DNA of 64,000 bases from Pseudofabraea citricarpa (lineage: Eukaryota; Ascomycota; Leotiomycetes; Helotiales; Dermateaceae): positions 372,001 to 436,000 of the forward strand of contig JAPWGK010000007.1 in NCBI GenBank assembly GCA_029641185.1, given 5' to 3'. Shown here one piece after another: positions 26,172-37,887 of this stretch (position 1 is the stretch's first letter; each line of letters starts with the position of its first letter). The notes beneath the pieces are model-generated. The model was not told where the DNA came from and did no database searches. It saw nothing but the letters and a program-made list of their open reading frames with translations. The translations under genes were made by a program, and so were the position numbers.

Positions 26172-27419
26172 GTCTTTTCTCCTACAGCGCTATGAGGAAA
26201 TACTATGGAAGCATCGGAAAGCCATCATAGAAGACAACAGCTTTTCAAACAACTTCACAATGGCTGAAAGGAGCCTTGAAGACTAATTCAATTTTCTGTC
26301 ACAAGCGAGTGCCTGTGATCATCGCTTAGCTATACCCTGATATCCCATCCCAAGTCATCAGCCCTTTCGATCTTTCCCTTTTCGGCATATGGGATTTCAG
26401 ATTCTCCATATCGACAATCGAAAAATGGCGAGAAGTGCTTATGCAATAATTGGGCGTCAGGAGTACCGAAGTTAATTGGTGAGTAATCACTCCAGCTATA
26501 AACTCTTTTTTCCCTGCTATGCAGCTCTCCTGAATAATACCCTCCGAACCAACCAATGTTTTCAGGCTTCGTACTTTTATAACTAGCCAAAAACTTCATT
26601 TTCTTATTTGAGAAATGTTTTCATGCTACGCTTTGGTACAAGCTGAAGCTGACTGTGACTTAACTGCGATGATTGGATCTCGCTTGGAGCAGAGCAGATA
26701 GGGGCATGTAAGCTTACTTTACTAAGCAACCCAGAAGAATCAGATCTTCAGGATCAAAATCCGTAACTTGACCGCACAGTCTCTTTCAATACAGGTGATC
26801 TCTTGGCAGTCGGGACACAAGCATAAATGCGAGCAGCATTTAACTCCGCAACCTAAATATCACATCCCCGCCCGCTTCAGTCTCCACCTCCAGCCGGTGA
26901 TTACTTTTGTAAAATCCAAGACACGCGGCAACTTTAACTCTAACAGATATTGTGGGGTTGTATTCTACTCGTATAACGTCTATCATGAGCTTGGCTATAC
27001 ATAAGTCGAAACAGATAGCCTATTTCATTATGGCAACCAGGTCGTCGCTCATCGACTCTCTGCGTCATTGGGAGGAGTTAACGATGCATCAGGTAACATG
27101 TCCGGATTCTTGAGGCTTCATTGAGCAGTGTAGCACACTTACTCGAAACTTTGCCTCTCTTCCGTAGTATTCATGAAGTATAATGACTTCATTTTGAATC
27201 CACAAGGGCGATTATCCATGGTTGCCTGTTGGAAGCTGCTGAGTACCAGGTTATAAAGACTACTTGTCCCATCATCAACAAGGAGAATTTCACAGAAGTC
27301 AATTCTAAGATCAAGCAAATCCAACTATCTCCAACAAACAAGCGAATAAACAAATCAACTTCTCAGTTAGTTTTCCCCCTCACTCCCCCGCAACAACATA
27401 CATCTAAACCACCTAGAAA
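26172..27419. other. Intergenic region with one weak open frame
   Basis: Apart from the weak candidate on the minus strand at 26330-26599 I see no gene. The right end, CA-rich before the ATG at 27420, is the promoter of the secreted protein. Confidence 0.35.
26330..26599 (-). CDS. Candidate small protein, unrecognised
   Basis: An 89-codon frame with an ATG start in an A-rich context. The translation begins MKFLASYKSTKPENIGWFGG and continues with Trp, Tyr, Asp and Phe residues (YSWSDYSPINFG, FFDCRYGES) rather than the biased residues of chance frames. No signal peptide, membrane segment or known motif. It may be the last exon of a longer gene, since no acceptor could be excluded upstream. Coding status is uncertain. 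Confidence 0.3.
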   Translation of the reverse strand: MKFLASYKSTKPENIGWFGGYYSGELHSREKRVYSWSDYSPINFGTPDAQLLHKHFSPFFDCRYGESEIPYAEKGKIERADDLGWDIRV

Positions 27420-27806
27420 ATGAAAATCTCAATCCTCGCCATTCTCGGCGGCATCGCCAGCTACGCCGCCGGCGATATAGCAGTTGGCTACTCAGACGAT
27501 TCATGGTGCTGCCAAGACGACGGGACGTACTTCTCAGCCCGCCACTACAACACGTGGACGTACGGAGACGATCCCTGTGACACGGCACTGATCCTGACGA
27601 CCGAGGACGACAATTTCTGCGGCATCGAGTTCGGCGCTGATGGGCAGACCGGCTTGACTTTTGAGGGCTGCGGCACCTCGGATCTCTGGATCAATAAAGA
27701 TGGGAGCTACTTTCAGCAGTGCCATGCTGAGGACTTCTCTTTTGATCAGTGTGGAACTGCTATTGGTTATGGTTACCAGACGCAGACTCATCATTGCTGG
27801 GCTTGA
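27420..27806 (+). CDS. Small secreted cysteine-rich protein (effector-like)
   Basis: Intronless, 128 residues, with a classic signal peptide MKISILAILGGIASYAAG. The mature part of about 110 residues has eight cysteines (WCC, DPC, FCG, GCG, QCH, QCG, HCW), an even number that could form four disulfides, and is acidic and rich in Gly, Asp, Tyr and Trp. The frame is notably richer in GC than flanking DNA. Its size, signal peptide and cysteines fit fungal small secreted proteins such as effectors or defence-type proteins, but I do not recognise a family and no function should be assumed. Confidence 0.8.
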   Translation: MKISILAILGGIASYAAGDIAVGYSDDSWCCQDDGTYFSARHYNTWTYGDDPCDTALILTTEDDNFCGIEFGADGQTGLTFEGCGTSDLWINKDGSYFQQCHAEDFSFDQCGTAIGYGYQTQTHHCWA

Positions 27807-28655
27807 GAGGCTTGAGACTGTGGAGTGGTTGCTTGGTTGGATGACGATGAGCAAGGAGATAGGATTTCGATAAAGTGGGTGTTGTGATTTCGCCAGTTCA
27901 GTATTGAGGAGCTGCGCAACAAGAGGAAATTGGTTCTTATATTTTCAATACAATACACTCTTTTATTATATGCATGCATATTTTTGACTTGAAATAAGCG
28001 AGCAGTACTTTCATTCCCCTCAAGCACACGAGTATGTTGATGGATGCAACTTGAATTTTGTGAACGGGAGAAAAGAAAAAATGGAGAATCTATCTATTGT
28101 TCCTCTGGATTTGCTCAATATCATCTCTGAGCTTTGCTTCTCCTTCTGTAATTTCATCACTCTCTTAAGGCCGACGAACGTTCAGGCATTTAGATGAAGA
28201 CCAGAATATTTCGTGAAAAATTCTATACGCCCACTTCCTGATATGCCCTTGATTAATATGTTATAGTTTTATTAATAGCTAATGTTTTTGTTCAAATTAA
28301 TCTTGTACTATCATAGAACATCCTTTTAGAAGGAGATAGTTCTTACTTGGTATTCTCTTGTTGGTTCAACATCTTAATTAGTTCTAGTCATGGCTGTTCA
28401 AAACCTGAATAGTTTGAAATAATGACCAGTTGAATTACACTTAAGGATTTGTACTTTTAGATGATGTGTATACCGCTGCCAACAGCTGCACCAGCGTATG
28501 CTTATGTCATCCAAAGGTGGGGGCATGTGACCCTGTAGCAACCCCACCATACCGAGACTCTCCCGCATCGTTGACTCTTACTGAACGTTTAACGCGACAA
28601 GACTTGATAGAATCACCGGCTCACTACTTTCTTGGCCAGCGATTTATATTGCACC
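27807..28655. other. Gene-free region
   Basis: About 850 bases between the secreted protein and the quinolinate phosphoribosyltransferase gene; no gene seen. The right third is the promoter of the latter. Confidence 0.35.
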
Positions 28656-29593
28656 ATGGCTCATCAGTACGGCAATCCTGCGGATCTCCTTCCAGTCCAT
28701 TGGAAATCTCAAATTACTACCTGGTTCGCAGAAGATACACCCTCTTTCGACTACGGCGGATTCGTGGTGGGCGATGCGCAACGCACGGCAACACTGTATG
28801 GGAAATCGATGGGAATACTAGCTGGGGTACCATTCTTTGACGAGGTCTTTGCGCAGGCTGGGTGCACAGTAGAATGGCACTTGAAGGAGGGGTCTCTGGT
28901 TGATCCTGGCACATCAGGGAAGATTGCAGTGGCAACAGTAACAGGACCAGTACGGAAGCTGTTGTTGGGTGAGAGAGTGGCATTGAATACATTGTCACGC
29001 TGCTCGGGGGTGGCTACAAGATCGAGAGATATGGAGATATTGATTAGAAAGGCAGGTTATACTGGAATATTGGCAGGCACAAGAAAGACTACACCGGGAT
29101 TCCGACTGGTAGAGAAGTACGGCATGCTCGTCGGTGGCGTAGATGGTCATCGCCATGATCTATCCAGTATGATCATGTTGAAAGACAATCATATATGGGC
29201 AAAAGGAAGTATTACAGAAGCCGTCAGGGCTGCAAAGAGCGTTGGCGGATTTGCTCTGAAGGTCGAGGTCGAGGTAGACTCAGAAAAAGATGCCGACGAA
29301 GCCATTGAAGCAGGAGCTGATATTATCATGTTGGATAACTTTGATGGCGAGGGTTTGAAAATCGCAGCGAAGAATTTGAAACAGAGATGGGCCGGGCAGA
29401 AGTACTTTTTGCTGGAGTGCAGTGGAGGGTTGACACCTGATAACGTTGAAACATATATCAATAATGGTATGTCTGACACCTGAGATCGAATAGAAATTAC
29501 TGACCTGGCTGAATAGATATCGACATTATCTCAACGAGTTCGATACACCAGGGTGTACCGCATGTTGACTTCTCGCTGAAGATTGATCATTGA
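28656..29593 (+). CDS. BNA6: Nicotinate-nucleotide pyrophosphorylase (quinolinate phosphoribosyltransferase)
   Basis: Two exons (28656-29466, 29517-29593) encode 295 residues, the normal length. The enzyme joins quinolinate and phosphoribosyl pyrophosphate, releasing CO2 and forming nicotinate mononucleotide, in de novo NAD synthesis from tryptophan. Diagnostic segments are [92 protein letters not shown] and the final [18 protein letters not shown]. The basic residues that bind the phosphate groups (RKTTPG, HRHDLS, KDNH) are all present. Start is the ATG in GCACCATGG. No sign of damage. Confidence 0.95.
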
Positions 29594-29918
29594 TAAGAAT
29601 CAACTTTATTACTGGCTACAATCTTTCAACTTAATTCACATGGTGTTCATGCCTGATTTTTAGCATGGTCACGAAACCGCACAGGATTTTGGAAACGTGT
29701 TATAAATGTTAACAAATTGGTCATCAATGATTCAATCCCAAATTTTCAATCTCGATCGTCCCAGTCTCCAGCTAAGTAGCCCATCGCCCCCAGAAATCAG
29801 GTCGGGTTAATATCAATCAACTCAAAAACATCCTCAAGATTTCCAACAATAAGTCATGCAGACGGCTGGACTACTAATGCACATATTATCAGCAGCCCCT
29901 GATATTGCTCATACTATA
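29594..29918. other. Convergent 3' region
   Basis: 325 bases between the 3' ends of the BNA6 and hydrophobin genes; nothing seen. Confidence 0.35.
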
Positions 29919-30541
29919 CTACACACTTGGTGGTATGATTGGCACGCTTTGGCAGAATAGAGCAATCCCCAATAACGGAACCTACAACCATACATCAGCT
30001 CTCGTGTCATCTAAATTCAGAAATAGCTAGGCTTACAAGGCTAAGAGTCTGGCAGCAGAGAGGAAGTTGAAAGCCAGAACAAGTACCTGTTGTGCTCGGT
30101 CGACCTTTCTAGTCAGTTTGAGTCCGACTTCGACATCAACTAGCACCACTCACAGGTAAATCCGTTCACGGCGTTGGGATTCAGTGGATAGCCTAAGCAA
30201 TCGGCCAGCTGAACAACAACTGGCTGATCACCACTTAATGCCCCATGGCAACATAGTAGTGTTCCCTGGTTGACTGGATTGCAGGTAGGTTCTTGAGAAC
30301 TCGTTGATGTGGTGTTTAGAATGGGAGGTAAGGTATTGAGATTAAGTATAAGGTCAAGTCCAGTCAACAAATCGCCTGGAACAAGACTGGTCAAAAGGCT
30401 TTTCAGCGTACTGGGACATTTGTTGCTGCCGATCATAGGCCCCAGTGGATTACTGATCAAGTTATTGCTCGGTCGTGCATTTGCGCTGAATGGAACCCAG
30501 AGCACCAGCATCAGGTTAAGCAGGAATTTGGAGAATCCCAT
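29919..30541 (-). CDS. Hydrophobin, class I-like
   Basis: Three exons (30541-30154, 30104-30037, 29981-29919) encode 172 residues with a signal peptide (MGFSKFLLNLMLVLWVPFSA). The C-terminal half carries the eight-cysteine hydrophobin pattern: CNPVNQGTLLCC, then NGFTC, GTC, LPLCC and ALFC. Spacing is C-x9-CC-x31-C-x7-C-x7-CC-x14-C, near class I values, and the loop after the first CC holds one extra Cys (QLADC). Another lone Cys lies in the N-terminal part (NKCP). Hydrophobins are secreted, assemble at air-water interfaces and coat hyphae and spores. The family call rests on the cysteine pattern and the hydrophobic ends; it becomes visible only after splicing, since the first exon alone stops early. 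Confidence 0.8.
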
Positions 30542-32235
30542 TATTCCGTGGAGTCCTGATGACTGGCCAGGAGATTTTGCTCCGAACAAATGATTTAGGC
30601 TATGTAAGGCGACTTGCGTGCTTTCCGGAGATGGAAATAGGGAATCGACGTCGTTTCATGTACAGAGGTTTTTGGAAAAGCTAATGTATTAATACTCTGT
30701 TGGGAGGTCTCTGTTTTCCTATTTGCTCTCTACTCAGCCAGATCTCTTCGAAGACCGCTGATGAATGCGATGCCGGTGCTTTCCTGCAAGGCGCTCTACA
30801 TTCCAGCTCAGAGTTTGCGGGACGGCATTTCTAATCGCAACAGGAAACCATTCCCGGCCTTGTGTCAGCTCGTCTTACGCGAAATCTACGACAAGAGGAT
30901 ACAAGATCTCATCGAGATCTAGCGATCAGTGTTCCAGCTCTCGGATGATCTGCGCCTCATACAACGCTACACATAGTTGTTTTCTCCTGTCGGGACGAGA
31001 TTTCCATTATTCTGGGTCTTTGTGGCATATGGAGCTATTCTTCCCTGGATCCTCTTTGCTTATTTCAGGTCGTTTGGATATTTACAGATTTAAGCGGTTC
31101 CGCTAGAGCGGATGAACTGCATATCGCAGAACTCTGATAGAAAAGCCCCACCCTTATATTGAAAATCAGCATGGCTCTTGTCCTATCAGAGCCAACGCCT
31201 TGATAACTCCTGCGCACGGAGTCTCTCGTGTCTACCTTTTCTCATATTCATGAAGCTCCAAGCAAATTCACCTCGCAAGAACAGCAATACTGGGCTTGGC
31301 TGGAATCTGCACTGAGACATGATTTCGGGCCTTTGAGTGGTCAGCAGTTCCCTACCACTGCAGATCAGGCACGGAGATATATCTGAATCTAATGCTGTGC
31401 GAAGGTACAAAATAGCACGCGCAGCAAGTTATAGCGCTCAAGTTACGCAACTCGACCCAAACGGGAGTGTGCAGCGTCAACGTGCGAATGCTTGTACTGC
31501 CTTTAGATCTATGGTTGTTTGAGATTTGGGAACTTCCATCCTTCGGTCGTACTTGGCAAGTTCCGAAATATGACAGAAATGCTGTCATATTCGCCTTGCG
31601 AGTGTATCCTGCATGTATGACGGCCATCCAGACTATTGATGTGCTCAGACTCCATACAACTATTCTACTCTTGCAAACATCAGAGCTATGAGTGGGTTCA
31701 TTTCAGATGATGAGCATTTACCTGCCTCGGTATGGAAATGCTCGGTATGGAAATGCCAATGATAACAGGCACCTATCTAAGAAACCTTGCAGGTGACTTG
31801 ACCACTAGGTAAATAGTCCCCAGATTTCTTCCTCGGTGTATCAATCATTCAAATTTCACCTTCATGATTCGCCGGCCAGAATTTGGAATTGTGGCTGCTT
31901 AAAGATTCTCTTGGTATTTTTCTTGCCTACGTGAAAATACGAACGAGGGATACAATAACAGATGCATATGACTAACTCGTTCAGCTGTATGCTGGGCCGC
32001 CTCAACCGCCTCCTGATCCCGTCTCAAGGCGCCGAGGTTTGAGGTGGATGTGACTTCAACTCCTTGGATTCCTTTTTATTGACCAATACACAGCAGCCTG
32101 TCCAGCTTCCTGATTAGTACTAATCTGAATCTCTTTGTCGTCTTTTATAGTTCAGTACTTAAAAGGATTACCGGATCTCTTTATATATTGCATTTTGATA
32201 AGGTATCCAAGCTACTGGTCCCACGATACTACAAA
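30542..32235. other. Gene-free divergent region
   Basis: About 1.7 kb between the hydrophobin and P450 starts, so it holds both promoters. TTTATATATTG near 32180 may be the P450 TATA element. No gene or RNA seen. Confidence 0.4.
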
Positions 32236-34129
32236 ATGACTTCAATCTTGAGTCTTGCTGTTTTCTTCATCATTTTTATCTTCCCCATCTCCCTCATTCT
32301 GTACATTTACTCGAGGTTCTTCTCCAGAGTCTCATTGGCACAAAACATACCATGGGCTGGTTCCGTAGACGGGGGCTATATTTCTAGAGCTCGTTCCACC
32401 TTACGTAGTGTCTTAAGCACAAAAGAACTTTTGGAAGATGGTTACAATACGGTGCGTATTACTATATTAATTCAAAAGCTACTCTATGGTAACTAACTAT
32501 CTATAGCATTCCAAGTCCAACAAGCCATTTGTACTCCCCAATATCCTCACAGGACCCGAGGTCATAATTCCTTTGACACATCTCAACTGGCTTCTCCAGC
32601 AGCCGGAAGATATTTGTAGCCAGAATGAAGTCAATCGCCAGTTCCTACAGGCTGATTATACTATGCTTCATCCCAATGTTATCAAGGATACTGTCCATGG
32701 CGACGTTATTCGTAAAGAACTAACAAAACAGTTGGGCGACTTCACTGGTGATGTTGTTGAAGAGCTTGACCTTGCCATGCGGCAAGCTTGGGGTACAGAT
32801 CCTGAGTGGAAGGAAGTTCGGGTATACTCAACCATGGCAGATATCATTAACAAGCTCTCAAATCGTGTCCTCGTAGGCAAATCTCTCTGTAAGTCTTCGT
32901 TTCATAAAACGAATCTTAAACTAATATTGTGATAGGTCGGGATAAATCGTACCTCGAAAATTCAGGAAGATTTGCAAGAGGTGTAGTTATTGTCGCTGCA
33001 ATCATAAACATGGTCCCAACAGTCATTAAGCCGTAAAAGTCTTCCTATGTATGATTTGTTTTAACCGATACTTACTCTAAACAGATACTTAGCCCCACTT
33101 GTTACTTGGTATGATCGGAGACTCTATATGAATTGCGCAAAGCACATCCTTCCAATCATTTATGAAAGATTGAGGATACCGCCAGGAAAGACAGACGGGG
33201 CAGCGCCTGTAATTACTTATCCCGTTCTCTAAATTTTATTTGGGAACTGGCTAATCCTAATTTTGACAGAATGACTATATCCAATGGGCTATTGACCATG
33301 CGGTTAATCACGACAACCCAGAGGAACGAACACCAGATATGATCTCCAAGAGACTGGCTGTCCTGACGTTTGCGGCTATACAATCATCGGCGATCACTCT
33401 CACTAACTTAATTTTTGATATTGCATCTGCTTCATCTGGTGGCATCTTCTTCGCTGAGACATTCTTGCAAGAAATGCGCCAAGAAGTCGCTACGGTTCTT
33501 GACGAGGGCGACGGATCATGGAGCAAAGCAAGTCTAGTCAAGATGATCAAGGTAGATAGTGCGGTTAGAGAGAGCATGCGTCTATGGGGATTCCTCAGTC
33601 GAGGTGTCAGCAAAATGGTCATGGTGCCAAACGGTGTTACCCTGCCTGATGGTACACATGTGCCACACGGTCTTCGTATCGGCGTTTCTGCCTATTCTAT
33701 TCACCACGACGAGGCAATCTATCCTGGTCCGAAGACCTTCGACGCATTTCGATTCGCTGATTCCGGCACAAGAATCACAGCCGAGAATGATCGAGTCAGC
33801 TGTGGTGAAGAAAGAACGGCAACTTCTCTTGTCACGACCAGCGCTTCCTTTATGGCATTTTCTCATGGTCGGCATGCTTGGTAAGTGAAATCTCTATACT
33901 ATTCTTTTCAATTAAGTCTCTTGTTCGTGAGTTGGTTGATTGACTTACCATTGATGACAGTCCTGGCCGGTTCTTTGCCGCCCAGCAATTGAAACTCACT
34001 CTCGCTTATATAGCCTTGAATTACGATATCGAGCCAATACGGAGTCGGCCAGAGAACAAATGGTTTGTGGGCAGTATGGGACCGCCCATGACCGAAACAG
34101 TTCGTGTACGAAGGCGCCGAGAAGCTTGA
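32236..34129 (+). CDS. Cytochrome P450 monooxygenase
   Basis: Six exons (32236-32451, 32507-32888, 32936-33032, 33085-33208, 33270-33880, 33961-34129) encode 532 residues. An N-terminal membrane anchor (SLAVFFIIFIFPISLILYIY) points to the endoplasmic reticulum. The heme loop is FSHGRHACPGRFFA, with Cys477 as ligand split by the last intron. The K-helix ExxR is in VRESMRLWGF, and the I-helix region is LTFAAIQSSAITLTNLIF. The FSHGRHACPGRFFA form resembles fungal secondary-metabolism P450s of the gibberellin-pathway type, so hydroxylation or oxidation of a terpenoid or similar compound is plausible, but no cluster of synthases lies in this window. Start chosen because it begins the anchor; an in-frame upstream extension has no ATG. 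Confidence 0.92.
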
Positions 34130-34672
34130 GTATACTTAGTCCCTCGGGCATTGAATTTGATATGAATCACCTGGCGCGGAATGTAAGAAACAAGGAGATT
34201 GCTGGTTTGTTAATTTTCAATGTACCTAAATAATATGCATTTCCATCAGAGATGAAGCAGAGATTGAATCACCAAGCTGGTTCTTCTATTTCTAATGACT
34301 TGATCATGAAAACGCAACATGATTGCAGAAGTACAAGACTTCGTCGAGCCACAGTGAATTTCTAATAGAGTTAAGTAGGAGCTGGATTTTGTTGATTTGA
34401 CTTAGCAGACTCATAACTGAGTACACAAGCGAAATACAGCATGTCTTTGTTCTTCCCTCATTCGCCTCATTCCCTAGCCGCTCATCCAAAACACATATCT
34501 CGCGGCATTGTACCCAATACATCTTCCTACCCCAACGTGTTCCTGCCAGTGTCCCTACTCAAACTCTACCCTCGTGAATCCATGCCCCTCAGCAGAGTTT
34601 CACAGTCTATCGTCATCACATCCATCCAACCAGAAACCCATTCTTCGCCCATAATTAACTTTCAGACTCCGA
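34130..34672. other. Convergent intergenic region
   Basis: No gene seen; an open frame on the plus strand near 34441-34719 overlaps the next candidate antisense and has no support. Confidence 0.35.
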
Positions 34673-34915
34673 TTAAAGACTTCTATTCACCTCTACCTCA
34701 TGGCAACGAACCCAGCTGACAGTCACAGGCACCTGTCCATGTATATAACTCACAGGCCGCACAGGATGGACCTTGTACCTCATGATCAAGAAGTCGATAG
34801 TAGCGATGACGAGGAGGACGTGTAGGAAATAGAGGATGAGCATGGTCTTGGAGAGGTGGTCGAATCTCTGCGTCGCCTCGGAAGGTACAGTGCTGGTGGT
34901 GCGTCGCTTCGCCAT
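34673..34915 (-). CDS. Small single-pass membrane protein, unrecognised
   Basis: Starts at an ATG in a good context (GACGACCATGG) and gives 80 residues if unspliced. Order: basic N-terminus (MAKRRTTSTVPSEATQRFD), one hydrophobic helix (LILYFLHVLLVIATIDFLI), then a short basic tail. A strong donor GTGAGT and a TGACTGTCAG acceptor in the tail would allow a 40-base intron, ending the protein in RPLGSLP after about 63 residues. I cannot assign a family; size and layout resemble accessory subunits of membrane complexes, which is only an impression. Confidence 0.5.
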   Translation of the reverse strand: MAKRRTTSTVPSEATQRFDHLSKTMLILYFLHVLLVIATIDFLIMRYKVHPVRPVSYIHGQVPVTVSWVRCHEVEVNRSL

Positions 34916-36033
34916 GGTCGTCGTTATCGCGGTTTTGTGTTGCGGAGGGACTTTGGTGAATCGCTGAGGTTCCAGCTGCTAAGTGTAGGGTGTATATAAG
35001 GAAAGGTATTTGATGTTTCTGGCGTTTTTTTGATAGCGCTATTGGTTACAATGATTCTTTGTGAAATTGTGACGCGTTGTGGGAAATCGATTGTCTGCTC
35101 TGCTCTGTTCTGTTCTGATGGGGTTTGGAGAAAGAAAGACCGCTCGGCTAAGGTGCGCTCTTTCCATCGCCGGCTTTTAATTTCTTTGGGAGATTGTTTG
35201 CAAAGAAACGCACAAGACATTTGGATTCTCTTTGTGGATGATCCGAGGCTGAGCGCGTGTAGACTCGTAATTAATTTACTGCCATTTGAAAAATCTGCGA
35301 CTTGATCTGGTTTCAACAATTAACTTCAATATATTATCCAAACCAAGGCGTTTAGCACACCAGTAGGCGCGACACCTATGCTGGTGGAATATCTGGCCGT
35401 AGCTCGCTGTATGGACAATGGCCATATATATGTCTTTCATTGGTGGAGGCCTCAAAGAAGGCGACGTTATTATTCCTTTCCTGTTTACCTAGGTAGGTAA
35501 GTAATGTTTCTGGCACTATAAGAACTATTTCTTAACTGAATCATCGCATGGACACACATTAAAACAATTGAGAGATATTACTCATTGCATAAGCTATACT
35601 CCGATCTTCATCTCCTGGACACGGAAAGATTTCATTCACTTGATCAGCGATTTGATTTCTAATATTCTCTAGTTTTCATCCGTGTTTGTATTTTCGGCAT
35701 TTAATGAGCTTGGTATCCAGCAAAATACATGCTACTTTAGCCACCATGATTCTACTCTAACATATCGTCCCCAGTTTCTTCTTGGTACTACAAGGTTCAA
35801 ACCTGGCTTAGTAGTACATATTGGTACAAAGGTAATCCTGGGTTTGTTCGAGTTACATCATGTGGAAACGAAGTTATCACTATTACCGTTGTCAGCCATG
35901 AGTTCGCAAAATATTGAGTTAATGATACTGTACATAATGAAGGGGCTACGAACAAGTTTTGTTAACTCTTGTGTCATTTCACTTACTTAAGTCTCCCTTG
36001 GTGTCAGAAGTTTTCTTTTGGACTTCCTGCCCG
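34916..36033. other. Gene-free region
   Basis: About 1.1 kb, AT-rich, with a TTACCTAGGTAGGTAA palindrome near 35487. The left 300 bases are promoter for the small membrane protein. No gene seen, but see the note on the next gene's 3' end. Confidence 0.35.
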
Positions 36034-36685
36034 CTAGTTTCCACTGTTTGAGTAACGTCCGCGTTCAATTCCATACCACCAAAAAACGTTTGCAGATGGA
36101 GTTTTGTCAGTTCCGTGTAGTTGATGGGCCAGAATCCGAATGAAGTTTCTGTCGAGCTGAGTACTATGCACCGCCTTGTATGCAGCGTGCAGCTTCTCGA
36201 TAACCTCTGATTGCCGGAAGTCAATCTGAGGCGAGTTTATCTCCCACAAACGTATCAAATCCTTGTAAATCTGCTCATCAGTTTCAGACACATAGGCTGA
36301 TTTTTCGTCATCTGCTGTCTTACTGGCCTTCGTGTCATCGGATGAAACTGGCTTGAGTCTTTCCTCAGGTCCCTTAAATTCTGAGTTAGAGACCTGGAAA
36401 AGGTTCTGATCTTCAATCTCCAGCTCCCGCTCCAAATTTAGAATATCCATCTCTAAGTCTAGAATTTGGTTTTCCCGGTCGAGGATCTCCTTATTCTTGC
36501 CATGCATCTCCTTTTTCTTATTGTGGATCTCATCTCTCAAGGCTAGAAACCGCTTGTTATGTTGGTGTTCTTGATCTGACATATCTTGCACATCCTCCAT
36601 CTCGATGGATTGTTTTACCGAAGCTAAGAATCGCAACGAATAAGCAAACATCGAGACAAATAGAAGATAGAAACTTACCGGACAT
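36034..36685 (-). CDS. Coiled-coil protein, paralogue of the divergent neighbour
   Basis: Exon 1 is seven bases (36685-36679, ATGTCCG before GTAAGT) and exon 2 runs 36623-36034, giving 198 residues that start MSASVKQSIEMEDVQDMSDQ. Residues about 18-70 form a charged coiled coil (DEIHNKKKEMHGKNKEILDR, ENQILDLEMDILNLERELEI). That block resembles the start of the plus-strand gene at 37888 (DQEHQ then ELYDKKKEVLNREEEILDL), so the two are divergent paralogues. After residue 110 the frame continues with IYKDLIRLWEINSPQIDF to a stop at 36034. A second frame over 36150-35979 also looks coding and reaches a GTAAGT donor, so the true 3' end may be different. Function unknown. Confidence 0.6.
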
Positions 36686-37887
36686 TTTGGCTAACGTGAG
36701 TGACTTGTTTGTGCAAGTGGAAGAAACGTCTGTTTGGAATTGCAGTTGAAGAATCCAGCAGAAGAAGGGCAGAGTTCAGTTGATGCTGCGAAGGGATACT
36801 CGTCTCGTCTGTTGCAGCAAGACTATGACTCGCACTCGCTAGTCGCTGAGGATGAAAGGATCTTTTGCTAGATGCAGATTAGCTTGAGATCGAATTTGAG
36901 ACTTGATAGTAAATTGGCGGTCAATATGTAGTCGTAAGATGACGCGATTGAGTTGGGAAATTAAAATAGCTTACCCTGTGAGATTGGCAGCTGGTCGAGG
37001 GGCTGTGGCCTCAAAGCTTTGCGTACTGATTCACTGTGGTCAGGACGAAAGTTTGTGTTTTCAGAAGGTCTAGATCCTGGTCCTGTCCTAGCTTATATAG
37101 TAAATATAGTGGCAAACCAGACATACTCAGTCCTGTTGCCTTCTCAGGTTAAATAGGTGAATACTCCCACGTGATTGATACCAACTGGGACATTGTGGGT
37201 TGCCAAGAGTGTGAATAGACGTTCGAGTGAATGCAGATCACCCTGTGTAGTTCAAAATCCAAGGCACAGTGAATTGCAGATCATCAGCCTCGGCGTTGAA
37301 ACATAAATCACGTTCCTTCAACACGTTCGCTTCTCGTTTACCTCAACCTCTTCTCAGATTTCTGGTACAAGATACTCGAGAACTTGACAATACGCTTTAC
37401 AGGGACAGCGATCTCCTGCTACTTCTAGCCATTAACTTCTGGGATCGCTATCCAGTCCTTTGGCATCAACTCTCGCAAACCTCACCAGTACGATATCGCG
37501 CGACTCTGGCCCACGTCTTTTATTCTCCTAGACAGGTCTCAACTCCAGTGCAAATCACGAGAAGCCTTCATGAAAAAAGCATTCAAACGAGCGTTTGAAG
37601 ATTGAGTCGGTATCAGCAAGTGAGTCCACATCCAATTTTGCAACAATCTCATTTTCTGCAAACGCGTCGTTCCTTTTGTTGACTCCAATCTCTTGCGCAA
37701 TCTCGTCTCGAGCAACTATCTAATGCACAAAGTAGCGCCACTCAAGTCTCCCAGGACTCTCGAGAAAAGGGCTGCAGATCTTTCTGAACAATTGGTTGTA
37801 AGTCTTCATCCTCTGCATGACTCAACGCTTGCTAATCTGCTGTCATTCTTAGCTCCAGCAACCTTCCCGCGCAATACGCAGAACAAG
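36686..37887. promoter_or_regulatory. Shared region between divergent paralogues
   Basis: About 1.2 kb separating the starts of the two coiled-coil genes, so a bidirectional control region. The plus-strand gene may have an upstream exon here: a TTGGTTGTAAGTC donor and a CATTCTTAG acceptor resemble the first-intron ends of the minus-strand paralogue, but no phase-compatible ATG was found. Confidence 0.4.

Noticed and set aside
29919..34129. Hydrophobin, P450 and neighbours as a biosynthetic gene cluster
   Set aside because: No synthase, transporter or local regulator accompanies them; long gene-free gaps and mixed functions argue against a cluster.
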